Assembly (NCBI RefSeq): GCF_900110435.1
Contig: NZ_FODT01000003.1
Coordinates: forward strand, 248,001-312,000
Length of the DNA: 64,000 bases
Source of the DNA: Rhodopseudomonas pseudopalustris
GTDB taxonomy: Bacteria; Pseudomonadota; Alphaproteobacteria; Rhizobiales; Xanthobacteraceae
Direction of reading: 5' to 3'
How positions within the stretch are numbered: the first letter of the stretch is position 1; every line of letters starts with the position of its first letter. The position numbers and the translations under genes were made by a program. A model generated the notes under the pieces. It was given only the letters and a program-made list of their open reading frames with translations, had not been told where the DNA came from and ran no database searches. Below are positions 25,687 through 35,394 of this stretch, in pieces.

Positions 25687-25917
25687 AGCGCCAACGGATC
25701 GGATCGCGTGCCGGCCGTTCTCATGACGGCGGCCGACATCTGCTCATCACATGGTTGGAATAGGTCTTAAGGGGAACCCTTTGGCCGCTTGCGCGTCAAT
25801 CCGCATTCGGCGACATCGGCCCCGCGCCTGCGGCGGCCAACGACGTGTTGACAAGGCTCCGCTCCCGGACGGAAATGCCCGCGAGGCCTCATCGCACCGA
25901 ATGAACAGACAAGGCAC
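25533..25917. other. Intergenic region upstream of the tal-pgi operon
   Basis: About 385 bp. It contains the possible coding remnant (to 25686), a GGAAC-N16-CGTC promoter-like sequence and a TTGACA at 25848-25853 that has no good -10 partner. No intact gene is seen. Confidence 0.5.
25773..25797 (+). promoter_or_regulatory. Candidate EcfG-type general-stress promoter
   Basis: GGAAC (25773-25777), 16 bp, then CGTC (25794-25797), close to the alphaproteobacterial EcfG consensus GGAAC-N16/17-CGTT. It lies about 120 bp upstream of the tal-pgi start. One mismatch; unproven. Confidence 0.35.
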
Positions 25918-28770
25918 ATGAACCCCGTCAAAGCGCTCGAACAACACGGCCAGGCTGTCTGGCTGGATTTCCTGGCCCGCGGCTTTATCGCCAAGGGTGA
26001 CCTGAAGAAGCTGATCGACGGCGACGGCGTGAAGGGTGTCACCTCCAATCCGTCGATCTTCGAGAAGGCGATCGGCTCGTCGGACGAATATGACGGTGCG
26101 ATCGGGGCCGCCCTGAAGCAGGGCGACCGTTCGGTCGGCGAACTGTACGAGGCGGTGGCGGTCGAGGACATTCAGCACGCGGCCGACGTGCTGCGCCCGA
26201 CCTACGACAAGCTCGAAGGCCGCGACGGCTTCGTCAGCCTCGAAGTTTCACCCTATCTGGCGCTCGACACCAAGGCGACCATCGTCGAGGCCGAGCGGCT
26301 GTGGGGCGCGGTCAAGCGCGAGAACCTGATGGTCAAGGTGCCGGCGACCCGGCAGGGCCTGCCCGCGATCAAGCACCTGATCTCGAAGGGCATCAGCGTC
26401 AACATCACGCTGCTGTTTTCGCAGAAAGTCTATGTCGAGGTCGCGGAAGCCTATCTCTCGGGGCTCGAAGCCCTGATCGCGAGCGGGGGCGACCCGTCGC
26501 ATGTCGCCAGCGTCGCCAGCTTCTTCGTCAGCCGGATCGACAGTGCGGTCGACAAAGAACTCGACGACAAGATTGCCAAGGCCAACGACCCCGCCGAGAA
26601 GGCGCGATTGGAAAAGCTGAAGGGCAAGATCGCGATCGCCAACGCCAAGCTCGCTTATCAGGACTACAAGCGGCTGTTCTCCGGCGACCGCTGGAAGAAG
26701 CTCGAGATTTGCGGCGCCAAGCCGCAGCGGCTGCTGTGGGCCTCGACCGGCACCAAGAACAAGGCCTACAGCGACGTGCTGTATATCGAGGAGCTGATCG
26801 GACCCGACACGGTCAACACCGTGCCGCCGTCGACGCTCGATGCGTTCCGCGATCACGGCAAGGCCCGCGCCAGCCTCGAAGAAAACGTCGACGACGCCCG
26901 CGCGGCGTTGAAGGACCTCGACGGCGTCGGCATCTCGCTCGACAAGATCACCGACAGGCTGGTGACCGAGGGCGTGCAGCTGTTCGCCGACGCGTTCGAC
27001 AAGCTGCTCGGCGCGGTCGCATCCAAGCGCGAGACCGTGCTCGCCGGCGGCGTCAATACGCAGAAGCTCGCGCTCGCGGCCGACCTCGCCAACTCCGTCA
27101 AGGAGCACAGCGAGGAGTGGCGCAACACCGGCAAGATTCGCAAGCTGTGGGACCAGGACAAATCGGTGTGGACCGGCGCCGACGAGGACAAATGGCTCGG
27201 CTGGCTGAATTCCGCCGCAGCGGAAAAGGCCAAGCTCGCCGACTACGCGGAGTTCGCGAAATGGGTGAAGGCGCGCGGCTTCACCGATGCCGTCGTGCTC
27301 GGCATGGGCGGGTCGAGCCTCGGCCCGGAAGTGCTGGCCAAGACCTTCGCACAGCAGCCGGGCTTTCCAAGGCTGCATGTACTCGACTCCACGGATCCGG
27401 CGCAGGTGCGCTCGCTTGAGAGCAGCGTCACATTGGCGACCACGCTGTTCATCGTGTCGTCGAAATCCGGCGGCACCACCGAGCCGAACGCGATGAAGGA
27501 CTACTTCGTCGCGCGCGTCGGCGAGACCGTCGGCGTCGACAAGGCCGGCCAACATTTCGTCGCGGTGACCGATCCCGGCTCGTCGATGGAGAAGGTCGCG
27601 ACCGCAGCGAAATTCGCCCGGATCTTCCACGGCAATCCGACGATCGGCGGTCGCTATTCGGTGCTGTCGCCGTTCGGCATGGCGCCGGCCGCCGCCGCCG
27701 GCCTCGATCTCGGAAAGTTCCTCGATCTGACACTCGCAATGGTGCGCTCCTGCGGGCCGGACGTGCCGCCGCAGGAAAATCCCGGCGTGCAGCTCGGACT
27801 TGCGATGGGCTGCGCTGGCCTGCAAGGCCGCGACAAGGTGACGATCACCTCCTCCAGGGCGATCGCCGATTTCGGCGCCTGGGCCGAGCAACTGATCGCC
27901 GAGTCGACCGGCAAGGACGGCAAGGGACTGATCCCGATCGACGGCGAGCCGCTGGCCGAGCCCTCGACCTACGGCAACGACCGGCTGTTCATCGATCTGC
28001 GTATCGAGAGCGAAAGCGACGCCGCGCATGACGGCAAGCTCGCGGCGCTGGAGCAAGCAGGACATCCGGTGGTGCGGATCGTGCTGAAATCGCCCGACGC
28101 CATCGGCCAGGAGTTCTTCCGCTTCGAACTCGCCACCGCGGTCGCGGGCGCGATCCTCGGCATCAATCCGTTCAATCAGCCGGATGTGGAATCCGCCAAG
28201 ATCAAGACCCGCGAACTGACCGCGGCGTTCGAGACATCCGGCGCACTGCCCGCGGAGAAGCCGGCGCTGGCCACCGCGCAAGCCGATCTCTACACCGACG
28301 AGTCCAACGCCGCCGCGCTACGCAAGGCCGGCGCCGACGGCACGCTCGGCTCGTGGATCAAGGCGCATCTGTCGCGCTCGCAGGCCGGCGACTACGTCGC
28401 GCTGCTCGCCTATATCGAGCGGAATGCCGCGCATATCGAGGCGTTGCAGACGATGCGGCTCGCGGTGCGCGACGCCAGGCATCTGGCGACCTGCGCCGAG
28501 TTCGGTCCGCGCTTCCTGCACTCGACCGGCCAGGCCTACAAAGGCGGACCGGACAGCGGCGTGTTTCTGCAGATCACCGCCGACGACGCCGAGGATCTTC
28601 CCGTCCCCGGCCAGACCGCCAGCTTCGGCGTGATCAAGGCGGCGCAGGCCCGCGGCGATTTCGACGTGCTGACCGAACGCGGCCGCCGCGCGCTTCGGGT
28701 CCACATCAAAGGCGATCTCGGCGCCGGACTGAAAGCGCTCGACGCCGCGATCCGCGACGCCTTGAACTGA
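25918..28770 (+). CDS. tal-pgi: Bifunctional transaldolase / glucose-6-phosphate isomerase fusion
   Basis: A 950-residue cytosolic fusion. Residues ~1-365 are transaldolase (SNPSIFEKAIG; the Schiff-base Lys in LMVKVPATRQGLPAI; GISVNITLLFS). Residues ~375-940 are phosphoglucose isomerase (GMGGSSLGPEVL; SKSGGTTEPN; GRYSVLSPFG). The two activities connect non-oxidative pentose-phosphate exchange with fructose-6-P/glucose-6-P conversion. It heads the operon gnd-zwf-pgl-gntK-HAD, 63 bp upstream of gnd. A GGCAC-containing leader precedes ATG 25918; no strong ribosome-binding site is seen. Confidence 0.95.
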   Translation: MNPVKALEQHGQAVWLDFLARGFIAKGDLKKLIDGDGVKGVTSNPSIFEKAIGSSDEYDGAIGAALKQGDRSVGELYEAVAVEDIQHAADVLRPTYDKLEGRDGFVSLEVSPYLALDTKATIVEAERLWGAVKRENLMVKVPATRQGLPAIKHLISKGISVNITLLFSQKVYVEVAEAYLSGLEALIASGGDPSHVASVASFFVSRIDSAVDKELDDKIAKANDPAEKARLEKLKGKIAIANAKLAYQDYKRLFSGDRWKKLEICGAKPQRLLWASTGTKNKAYSDVLYIEELIGPDTVNTVPPSTLDAFRDHGKARASLEENVDDARAALKDLDGVGISLDKITDRLVTEGVQLFADAFDKLLGAVASKRETVLAGGVNTQKLALAADLANSVKEHSEEWRNTGKIRKLWDQDKSVWTGADEDKWLGWLNSAAAEKAKLADYAEFAKWVKARGFTDAVVLGMGGSSLGPEVLAKTFAQQPGFPRLHVLDSTDPAQVRSLESSVTLATTLFIVSSKSGGTTEPNAMKDYFVARVGETVGVDKAGQHFVAVTDPGSSMEKVATAAKFARIFHGNPTIGGRYSVLSPFGMAPAAAAGLDLGKFLDLTLAMVRSCGPDVPPQENPGVQLGLAMGCAGLQGRDKVTITSSRAIADFGAWAEQLIAESTGKDGKGLIPIDGEPLAEPSTYGNDRLFIDLRIESESDAAHDGKLAALEQAGHPVVRIVLKSPDAIGQEFFRFELATAVAGAILGINPFNQPDVESAKIKTRELTAAFETSGALPAEKPALATAQADLYTDESNAAALRKAGADGTLGSWIKAHLSRSQAGDYVALLAYIERNAAHIEALQTMRLAVRDARHLATCAEFGPRFLHSTGQAYKGGPDSGVFLQITADDAEDLPVPGQTASFGVIKAAQARGDFDVLTERGRRALRVHIKGDLGAGLKALDAAIRDALN

Positions 28771-28833
28771 CGACAACGACGACAACGAGGCTCCGCACCC
28801 AAGCGGAGCCCGGCAACATCGGAGATCCTGCGC

Positions 28834-29874
28834 ATGCAACTCGGCATGGTCGGCCTCGGACGAATGGGCGGCAACATCGTTCGTCGGCTCATGAACGGTG
28901 GCCACCATGCCGTGGTGTATGATCGGGATCCCAACGTCGTCGAAGCGCTGACGCGCGAGGGCGCGGCGGGCGCGGCCAGCCTGGACGATCTGGTCGGCAA
29001 GCTCGACGCGCCGCGCGCGGTGTGGGTGATGCTGCCCGCCGGTCAGATCACCGAGACCACGATCGAAACGCTCGGCAAGCTGCTCTCGCCCGGCGACGTC
29101 ATCATCGACGGCGGCAACACCTTCTGGCAGGACGACATCCGCCGCGCCAGGACCCTCAAAGAGAACAACCTGCACTACGTCGATGTCGGCACCTCCGGCG
29201 GCATCTGGGGCTATGAGCGCGGTTACTGCATGATGATCGGCGGCGACAAACAGATCGTCGACCGGCTCGATCCGATCTTCGCCACGCTCGCGCCGGGCAT
29301 CGGCGAGATACCTCGCACGCCGGGCCGCGACGGCCGCGATCCGCGCGTCGAGCGCGGCTACCTCCATGCCGGGCCGGTCGGCGCCGGACATTTCGTCAAG
29401 ATGGTCCACAACGGCATCGAATACGGCCTAATGCAGGCCTATGCCGAAGGCTTCGACATTCTCAAGAACGCCAATATCGACGCGCTGCCGAGCGAGCATC
29501 GCTTCGATCTCGACATCGCCGACATCGCCGAGGTGTGGCGGCGCGGCAGCGTGATCCCGTCCTGGCTGCTGGATCTCACCGCATCGGCGCTCGCCAGCAA
29601 TGCCACGCTCGACACTTACTCCGGCTTCGTCGAGGATTCCGGGGAAGGCCGCTGGACCATCAACGCCGCGATCGAGGAGGCCGTGCCCGCCGAGGTGCTG
29701 ACATCGGCGCTGTTCGCACGCTTCCGTTCGCGCAAGGAACATACCTTCGCTGAAAAAATTCTCTCGGCGATGCGGGCGGGCTTTGGCGGCCACAAGGAGC
29801 CGCAGCAGCACCCCGACCCGGCGCAGCAGGCGGCGCCGGATCATCTCCTGAAACCGAAAGCGGAGCGCGCGTGA
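28834..29874 (+). CDS. gnd: 6-phosphogluconate dehydrogenase, decarboxylating (short type)
   Basis: Oxidatively decarboxylates 6-phosphogluconate to ribulose 5-phosphate. The 346-residue protein belongs to the shorter class (YqeC/GndA-like). It has the dinucleotide fold motif [13 protein letters not shown] (residues ~6-18), the catalytic region [19 protein letters not shown] containing the key Lys and Asn, and [16 protein letters not shown] at 28821-28824 supports ATG 28834. The stop overlaps the zwf GTG start (GTGA), so the two are translationally coupled. Confidence 0.95.
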   Translation: MQLGMVGLGRMGGNIVRRLMNGGHHAVVYDRDPNVVEALTREGAAGAASLDDLVGKLDAPRAVWVMLPAGQITETTIETLGKLLSPGDVIIDGGNTFWQDDIRRARTLKENNLHYVDVGTSGGIWGYERGYCMMIGGDKQIVDRLDPIFATLAPGIGEIPRTPGRDGRDPRVERGYLHAGPVGAGHFVKMVHNGIEYGLMQAYAEGFDILKNANIDALPSEHRFDLDIADIAEVWRRGSVIPSWLLDLTASALASNATLDTYSGFVEDSGEGRWTINAAIEEAVPAEVLTSALFARFRSRKEHTFAEKILSAMRAGFGGHKEPQQHPDPAQQAAPDHLLKPKAERA

Positions 29875-31382
29875 CCACCCAAGCCAATGCGCAGGTGCCG
29901 GATGGCTGCGCTTTCGTCATCTTCGGCGTCACCGGCGACCTCACTCACCGCCTGGTCATCCCGGCGCTGTACAATCTCGCCGAGGCCAATCTCCTGCCGG
30001 AGAAATTCTGCGTCGTCGGCATCACCCGCAAGGACATGTCGAGCGAGGATCTGCGCGCCAGCCTGATGCAGGGCTTGCAGAAATTCGCCACGCGCCCGGT
30101 GGACCAGGAGATCGCCGACAAGCTGTTGTACTGCGTGACCTCGGTCAGCGCCGATCCGTCCGATCCGGCGTCGTTCGACCGGCTGCGCGAGCGGTTGGAA
30201 AAGCTGGAATCCAGCCGCAACACCGGCGGCAACCGGCTGTTCTATCTGGCGACGCCGCCCGACGCTTTCGCGCCGATCTCGGCCGAACTCGGCCGCGCCG
30301 GATTGCTCAAAGAAGACGGCAGCGCATGGCGGCGGCTGGTGGTCGAAAAACCGTTCGGCACCGATCTCGCCTCGGCCAAGGCGCTGAACGATCACCTGCT
30401 CAGCATCGTCACCGAGCACGAGTTGTATCGGATCGATCATTATCTCGGCAAGGAGACGGTGCAGAACATTCTGGTGCTGCGCTTTTCCAACGGCATGTTC
30501 GAGCCGATCTGGAATCGCGATCATATCGATCACGTCCAGATCACCGTCGACGAAAAGCTCGGCGTCGGCCATCGCGGCAGCTTTTACGACAAGACCGGCG
30601 CGCTGCGCGACATGGTCCCGAACCATCTGTTCCAATTGCTGTCGCTGGTCGCGATGGAGCCGCCGGCGCATTTCAACGCACATTCGGTACGCTCGGCCAA
30701 AGCCGACGTGCTGGCCGCGATTCAGGTCCAGCGCGAAGACGAGGCGCTGCGCAATTCGGTGCGCGGCCAGTATATCGCCGGCAAGGTCGACGACACCGAA
30801 ATTCCCGATTATCGCAGCGTCAAGGACGTGGCGCAGGGCAGCACCACCGAGACCTATGCGGCGCTGAAGCTGACGATCGACAATTGGCGCTGGGCCGGCG
30901 TGCCGTTCTATCTGCGCACCGGCAAGGCGCTCGGCACCAAGCGCACCGAGGTGGCGATCAAGTTCAAGCAGGCGCCGTTCGCGATGTTCCGCTGCACCCC
31001 GGTGGAAGAGCTGTCGCAGAACTATCTGGTGATCGGGATCGAGCCGGTCGAAGGCATTGCGCTGCAGTTCAACACCAAGATTCCGGGACCGACGATCGCC
31101 ATCGACGGCGTCGAGATGACCTTCCGCTACAAGGATTACTTCAAGGTGGCGCCGAGCAACGGCTACGAGACGCTGCTGCACGACTGCATGATCGGCGACA
31201 ACATCCTGTTCCAGCGCGCCGACGGCGTCGAGGCCGGCTGGCGCGCGGTGCAACCGTTCATCGATGCCTGGGCCAAAGCAGGCGCGCAGGGGCTGCAGAG
31301 CTACAAGGCCGGCAGCGAAGGCCCGGAGGACGCCGACGCTCTGCTGACCCGCGACGGCCGCAACTGGCGGGAGCCCGGCTAG
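29871..31382 (+). CDS. zwf: Glucose-6-phosphate 1-dehydrogenase
   Basis: First enzyme of the oxidative pentose-phosphate and Entner-Doudoroff routes; makes 6-phosphogluconolactone and NADPH. The 503-residue protein has the coenzyme fold [15 protein letters not shown] (residues ~17-31), the active-site signature [14 protein letters not shown] (His nucleophile-activating base), and [13 protein letters not shown]. It uses a GTG start within the gnd stop. The next gene pgl begins at the nucleotide after its stop (TAGATG). Confidence 0.96.
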   Translation: MTTQANAQVPDGCAFVIFGVTGDLTHRLVIPALYNLAEANLLPEKFCVVGITRKDMSSEDLRASLMQGLQKFATRPVDQEIADKLLYCVTSVSADPSDPASFDRLRERLEKLESSRNTGGNRLFYLATPPDAFAPISAELGRAGLLKEDGSAWRRLVVEKPFGTDLASAKALNDHLLSIVTEHELYRIDHYLGKETVQNILVLRFSNGMFEPIWNRDHIDHVQITVDEKLGVGHRGSFYDKTGALRDMVPNHLFQLLSLVAMEPPAHFNAHSVRSAKADVLAAIQVQREDEALRNSVRGQYIAGKVDDTEIPDYRSVKDVAQGSTTETYAALKLTIDNWRWAGVPFYLRTGKALGTKRTEVAIKFKQAPFAMFRCTPVEELSQNYLVIGIEPVEGIALQFNTKIPGPTIAIDGVEMTFRYKDYFKVAPSNGYETLLHDCMIGDNILFQRADGVEAGWRAVQPFIDAWAKAGAQGLQSYKAGSEGPEDADALLTRDGRNWREPG

Positions 31383-32129
31383 ATGCGGACCGCTGACGGT
31401 CGCCAGATCGTCGTCGCCGCCGACGCCGAGGCGCTGGCGCGGCTCGCGGCGCAGCGCCTGATCGCGCGCATCGAGCTGCATCGCGAGCGCCCGGCGATCT
31501 GCCTGACCGGCGGCTCCGGACCGCAGCGGATGTTCGAACTGCTCGCCACCGAATTCGCCGACCGGATTCCGTGGCCGCGCGTGCACTGGTTCATCAGCGA
31601 CGAACGCTTCGTGCCGTTCGGCGACCCGCTGAGCAACATGGGAACGATCAAGCGCGTGCTGCTCGACGGACGCGCGCCGCCCGAAAATGTTCACGCTATT
31701 CCGGCCGGCGACAGCGCCACGCCGGACGAGGCGGCGCGGCGCTATCAACACGAACTACAATCGTTCTACGGCGCGGCGACGCTCGATCGGGCGCGGCCGC
31801 TGTTCGATCTGGTGCTCGGCGGCGTCGGACCCGACGGCCACACCGCGTCGCTGTTCCCCGGCTGGCCGCAACTCGGCATCCGCGACCGCTGGGCCGCGGG
31901 CGTCGACAACGCGCATGTCGAACCGTTGGTGCCGCGCGTCACCCTCACCTTCCCGGCGCTGGCGTCGTGCGCCGAGATGCTGTTTCTCGTCCATGGCGCG
32001 AGCAAGCGCGATATCGTCGGCCGCGTCTTCGCGGGCGACGATCTTCCGGCCGGCCACGCGCGCTCGATCGGCGAGACGGTGTGGCTGATCACGGCGGACG
32101 CGCTGCCGGAGACGCTTCGTGACCGATGA
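31383..32129 (+). CDS. pgl: 6-phosphogluconolactonase
   Basis: Hydrolyses 6-phosphogluconolactone. The 248-residue protein has the DevB/PGL signatures LTGGSGPQRMFELL (~residues 37-50), WFISDERFVPF, and GVGPDGHTASLFPG (~150-163). ATG 31383 abuts the zwf stop; the gene overlaps gntK by 11 nt. Placement directly after zwf matches the reaction order. Confidence 0.95.
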   Translation: MRTADGRQIVVAADAEALARLAAQRLIARIELHRERPAICLTGGSGPQRMFELLATEFADRIPWPRVHWFISDERFVPFGDPLSNMGTIKRVLLDGRAPPENVHAIPAGDSATPDEAARRYQHELQSFYGAATLDRARPLFDLVLGGVGPDGHTASLFPGWPQLGIRDRWAAGVDNAHVEPLVPRVTLTFPALASCAEMLFLVHGASKRDIVGRVFAGDDLPAGHARSIGETVWLITADALPETLRDR

Positions 32130-32658
32130 CCCCGCGCCTCAGGTTCTGATCGTCATGGGCGTGTCCGGCTCCGGCAAAAGCACGATCGGCGAACAGCTCG
32201 CGGAGCGGCTCGGCTGGGCCTATCGGGACGCCGACGATTTTCATCCTCCCAGCAATGTCGAGAAGATGAGCGCGGGCCAGCCGCTCACCGACGACGACCG
32301 CTGGCCCTGGCTGCGCGCCATCGCCGCCGAGATCGATCGGATTGCCGACAGCGGGGACCATGCCGTGTTCGGATGCTCGGCGCTGAAGCGGGCCTATCGC
32401 GACATTCTCGTGCACGGCCGTGACGACGTCAGGATCGTGTATCTCGACGGCAGCCGCGCGCTGATCGCCGAGCGGGTGGCGGCGCGCAAGAACCATTTCA
32501 TGCCGCCCGGGCTGCTCGACAGCCAGTTCGCGACGCTGGAGAAGCCCGGCCCGGACGAGCGTCCGTTCGTCGTCAGTATCGACGCCTCGGTCGGGCAGAT
32601 CGTCGACGCCATCGTCGAACAGCTTCCCCGGCCTTTTCCTCAGCAGAGTCTTATCTAA
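32119..32658 (+). CDS. gntK: Gluconokinase, GntK type
   Basis: Phosphorylates gluconate to 6-phosphogluconate. The 179-residue protein has a P-loop GVSGSGKSTIGEQLA (residues ~14-28), then YRDADDFHPPSNVEKMSAGQPL, the GntK substrate-region signature, and FGCSALKRAYRD. GTG start overlapping pgl; its TAA shares an A with the next ATG (TAATG). It lets external or internal gluconate join the same pathway. Confidence 0.93.
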   Translation: MTDDPAPQVLIVMGVSGSGKSTIGEQLAERLGWAYRDADDFHPPSNVEKMSAGQPLTDDDRWPWLRAIAAEIDRIADSGDHAVFGCSALKRAYRDILVHGRDDVRIVYLDGSRALIAERVAARKNHFMPPGLLDSQFATLEKPGPDERPFVVSIDASVGQIVDAIVEQLPRPFPQQSLI

Positions 32659-33470
32659 TGGGCCGCATCGCACTGGTGGTTTCCGACGTCGACGGCACGT
32701 TGGTGACGTCCGACAAACGGCTGACCGACAGGTCCCGCGCCGCGGTGGCGAAGCTCGAACAGGCCGGCATCGGCTTCACCCTGACGTCGAGCCGCCCGCC
32801 GGTCGGGATGCGGATGTTCAGCGATCCGCTCGGCATCACGCTGCCGCTCGGGCCGTTCAATGGCAGCTCGATCGTCGCGCCGTCGCTCGAGGTGATCGAG
32901 CAGCATCTGATCCCCACCGCCGCGGTGGAGACCAGCCTCGCATTGCTCGATCGCCACGGCATCGATGGCTGGATCTTCACCAACGACAATTGGTACATCC
33001 GCCGCGACGACGGCAGATACGTGGCGCACGAGAAGCTCGCCATCCGGTTCGATCCGACGCAAATCGACGACTTCGCGCCGCTGGCCGACAAGGCCTGCAA
33101 GATCGTCGGCGCCAGCGCCGATTTCGCGCTGCTCGAACGCTGCGAAACGGAATTGCAGACGATGCTCGGCGACAGCGCGCTGGCGATCCGATCGCAGGAC
33201 TACTATCTCGACGTCACGCCGCCGGGCCGGAACAAGGGCACCTTCGTGCAGGCGATGGCGAAGCGGCTCGGCATTCCGTGCGCGGCGATCGCCACGCTGG
33301 GCGACATGCAGAACGATCTCGCGATGTTCCGGGTCAGCGGGCTGCCGATCGCGATGGGCAACGCCACCGACGACGTCAAGCGGCTCGCCGCGCACGTCAC
33401 CGCCTCGAACGACGACGACGGCTTCGCCGCCGCGATCGACTTCATCCTCGCGCACAACGACAAGGGCTGA
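32658..33470 (+). CDS. HAD-superfamily (Cof-type) phosphatase
   Basis: A 270-residue HAD hydrolase, subclass IIB. Motif I is VSDVDGTLVTSDK (nucleophile and acid/base Asp at residues ~10 and 12), motif II lies in LTSSRPP, motif III includes the Lys in GRNKGTFVQ, and motif IV is LGDMQNDLAMF. It probably dephosphorylates a sugar phosphate; the substrate is not identifiable from sequence. Its position as last gene of the pentose-phosphate operon, overlapping gntK by one base, suggests a sugar-phosphate role. Confidence 0.88.
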   Translation: MGRIALVVSDVDGTLVTSDKRLTDRSRAAVAKLEQAGIGFTLTSSRPPVGMRMFSDPLGITLPLGPFNGSSIVAPSLEVIEQHLIPTAAVETSLALLDRHGIDGWIFTNDNWYIRRDDGRYVAHEKLAIRFDPTQIDDFAPLADKACKIVGASADFALLERCETELQTMLGDSALAIRSQDYYLDVTPPGRNKGTFVQAMAKRLGIPCAAIATLGDMQNDLAMFRVSGLPIAMGNATDDVKRLAAHVTASNDDDGFAAAIDFILAHNDKG

Positions 33471-33480
33471 CGTTCCGCCT

Positions 33481-33585
33481 GGAGCTTTTTCGGTTCTGAT
33501 TGAGTCAGAACCGAAGCTCCAACTTGATGTTCTGACGCGTTTTCTTGACGCGAACCGGCATCCACTTCGCTCGAAAACGCTATCG
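33481..33585 (-). repeat. Dispersed repeat family A, copy 1 (inverted orientation)
   Basis: On the minus strand it reads GCGATAGCGTTTTCGAGCGAAGTGGAT, then a CGGTTCGCGTCAAGAAAACGCGTCA block, then a hairpin; the quoted halves match copies at 61623 and 62376. The hairpin TTCGGTTCTGA / TCAGAACCGAA (33489-33499 with 33505-33515) lies at its far end. It sits between the convergent HAD and GH15 genes. Confidence 0.9.
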
Positions 33586-33588
33586 CAT

Positions 33589-35394
33589 CTATTTCGAGCG
33601 CTGCATCGCCGGCTTTTCGGCCGGGGCCTGCGCCGCGCCGAGATTGTTGGCGGTGTTGATCAGTGCGATATGGGTCAGCGCCTGCGGGAAATTGCCGGTC
33701 TGCCGCCGCGCCTCGGGGTCGTATTCCTCGGCGAGAAGGCCGACGTCATTGGCGATGCCGACGACGCGATCGAACAGCGCCTTCGCCTTGTCGATGTCCC
33801 CGGCCAACATATGCGCATCGGCCAGCCACAGGCTGCATGCGAGGAACGCGCCCTCGGTCGGCAGCGGCTCGTCGGGGGTTTCGCGCGGGTCGTGGCGCAG
33901 CACGAAGCCACGATGCATCAGATGCGTCTCGACCGCTTCGAGCGTGCCGCGGACCCGCGGATCGTCGGACGGCAGGAAGCCGACCGCCGGAATCAGCAGC
34001 GCGCTGGCGTCCAAGACGTCGGCGCCATAGTGCTCGACGAAGGCATTCTGCCGGGCGTCGAAGCCCCTGGCGCAGACGTCGCGATGAATCGTGTCGCGCA
34101 GCGCTCGCCATTTCGCGAGCGGCGCCTTCAGACCGAACGTCTCGGCGCTCTTGATGCCGCGATCGAACGCGACCCAACTCATCACCTTGGAAAAGACGTA
34201 GTGCTTGCCGGGTCCGCGGCGCTCCCAGATGCCGCTGTCCGGCTGATCCCAGATCGTCGCCAGATGCTCGAGGACGGCGCATTCCATCGCCCAGGACTCG
34301 CCGTCGAGCTCGACGCCTGCCACCCGCCACTGATGGAAGGCGTCGATCAGCTCGCCATAGACATCGAGCTGCATCTGCGCGTGCGCGGCGTTGCCGATCC
34401 GCACCGGCTGCGCGCCCTCGTAGCCCGGCAGCCAGTCCGCCTGCCACTCCAGCAGTCGCCGATGACCATAGATCGAATACATGATCTGCAATTTGGCCGG
34501 CGCGCCGGCCGCGGCGCGCAGCAGCCAGTCGTGCCAGTCGGAGGCTTCCGCCGAGTAGCCGTTGTTCATCAGCGCAAACAGCGTGAAGGTCGCATCGCGC
34601 AGCCAGCAGAAGCGATAGTCCCAATTGCGGGAGCCACCGAGTTTTTCCGGCAGCGACGTGGTCGGCGCCGCGACGATGCCGCCGCTCGGCGCGAAGGTCA
34701 GCGCTTTCAGGGTGATCAGCGAGCGCATCACCAAAGCGCGATAGGCGCCGTCATAGGTGCAGCGGCCGGACCAGTCGGTCCAGAACCGCTCGGTGTCGCG
34801 CAGCGCGGCGACCGGATCGATCGCCGCAGGCACCGGCAGATGCGACGGGCCGTAGGTCATCACGAACGGGATCGTCTCGCCCTCGCTCACTGAAAACTCT
34901 GCGACCGTGGTCATGCCCTCGCCATGGGTCTCGACCGGCGAGCGCAGCACCGTCATGTCCGGCCCGCAGATCGCGAGTAATTCGCCGGGCGTCTGCCCGC
35001 GCTTGACCCAGGGAATGTCGACGCCGAAGCCGAACCGCAGCACGAGATGCATCCGCATCTCGACACGGCCGGAATCGCCGCGCACCAGCCGCACGAGGTC
35101 GGAGGCCTTGCCGCGCAGCGGCATGAAGTCGATCAGCGTGACGACACCGGTTTCGGTCTCGAACCGGGTCTCGAGAATCAGGCTGTCGCCGCGATAGCAC
35201 CGGGTCGTCGCGAGGATCGCTGCGGCCGGGCAGATCTGCCAGTGGCCGTGGTTTTCGTCGCCCAGCAGTGCGGCGAAGCAGGCTTCGGAGTCGAACGACG
35301 GCCAGCACAGCCAATCGATCGAGCCGTCGCGTCCGACCAAAGCCGATGTCTCGCAGTCGCCGATCAGTGCGTAGTCTTCGATCTTACCCGGCAA
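33589..35394 (-). CDS. GH15 family glucan hydrolase (glucoamylase/trehalase-like)
   Basis: A 601-residue protein of glycoside hydrolase family 15, acting on alpha-glucans or trehalose. The N-terminus PGKIEDYALIGDCETSALVG is typical; catalytic-domain signs are GGSRNWDYRFCWLRDA (family motif with the Trp/Arg/Asp substrate residues) and WALECAVLEHL-like MECAVLEHLATIW with a catalytic Glu, plus TEGAFLACSLWLAD with the second Glu. No signal peptide, so cytosolic. Only a TTG start (35394) precedes the conserved N-terminus; it lies within the last codons of malQ (11-nt overlap), suggesting coupling. Whether it prefers trehalose or maltodextrin is unresolved. Confidence 0.88.
   Translation of the reverse strand: MPGKIEDYALIGDCETSALVGRDGSIDWLCWPSFDSEACFAALLGDENHGHWQICPAAAILATTRCYRGDSLILETRFETETGVVTLIDFMPLRGKASDLVRLVRGDSGRVEMRMHLVLRFGFGVDIPWVKRGQTPGELLAICGPDMTVLRSPVETHGEGMTTVAEFSVSEGETIPFVMTYGPSHLPVPAAIDPVAALRDTERFWTDWSGRCTYDGAYRALVMRSLITLKALTFAPSGGIVAAPTTSLPEKLGGSRNWDYRFCWLRDATFTLFALMNNGYSAEASDWHDWLLRAAAGAPAKLQIMYSIYGHRRLLEWQADWLPGYEGAQPVRIGNAAHAQMQLDVYGELIDAFHQWRVAGVELDGESWAMECAVLEHLATIWDQPDSGIWERRGPGKHYVFSKVMSWVAFDRGIKSAETFGLKAPLAKWRALRDTIHRDVCARGFDARQNAFVEHYGADVLDASALLIPAVGFLPSDDPRVRGTLEAVETHLMHRGFVLRHDPRETPDEPLPTEGAFLACSLWLADAHMLAGDIDKAKALFDRVVGIANDVGLLAEEYDPEARRQTGNFPQALTHIALINTANNLGAAQAPAEKPAMQRSK

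Noticed and set aside
26248-28281. Antisense open frame of 677 codons across tal-pgi
   Set aside because: Overlaps the tal-pgi fusion completely and has no recognisable domain; shadow.
29841-31751. Antisense open frame of 636 codons across zwf/pgl
   Set aside because: Opposite two enzymes with clear catalytic motifs; shadow.
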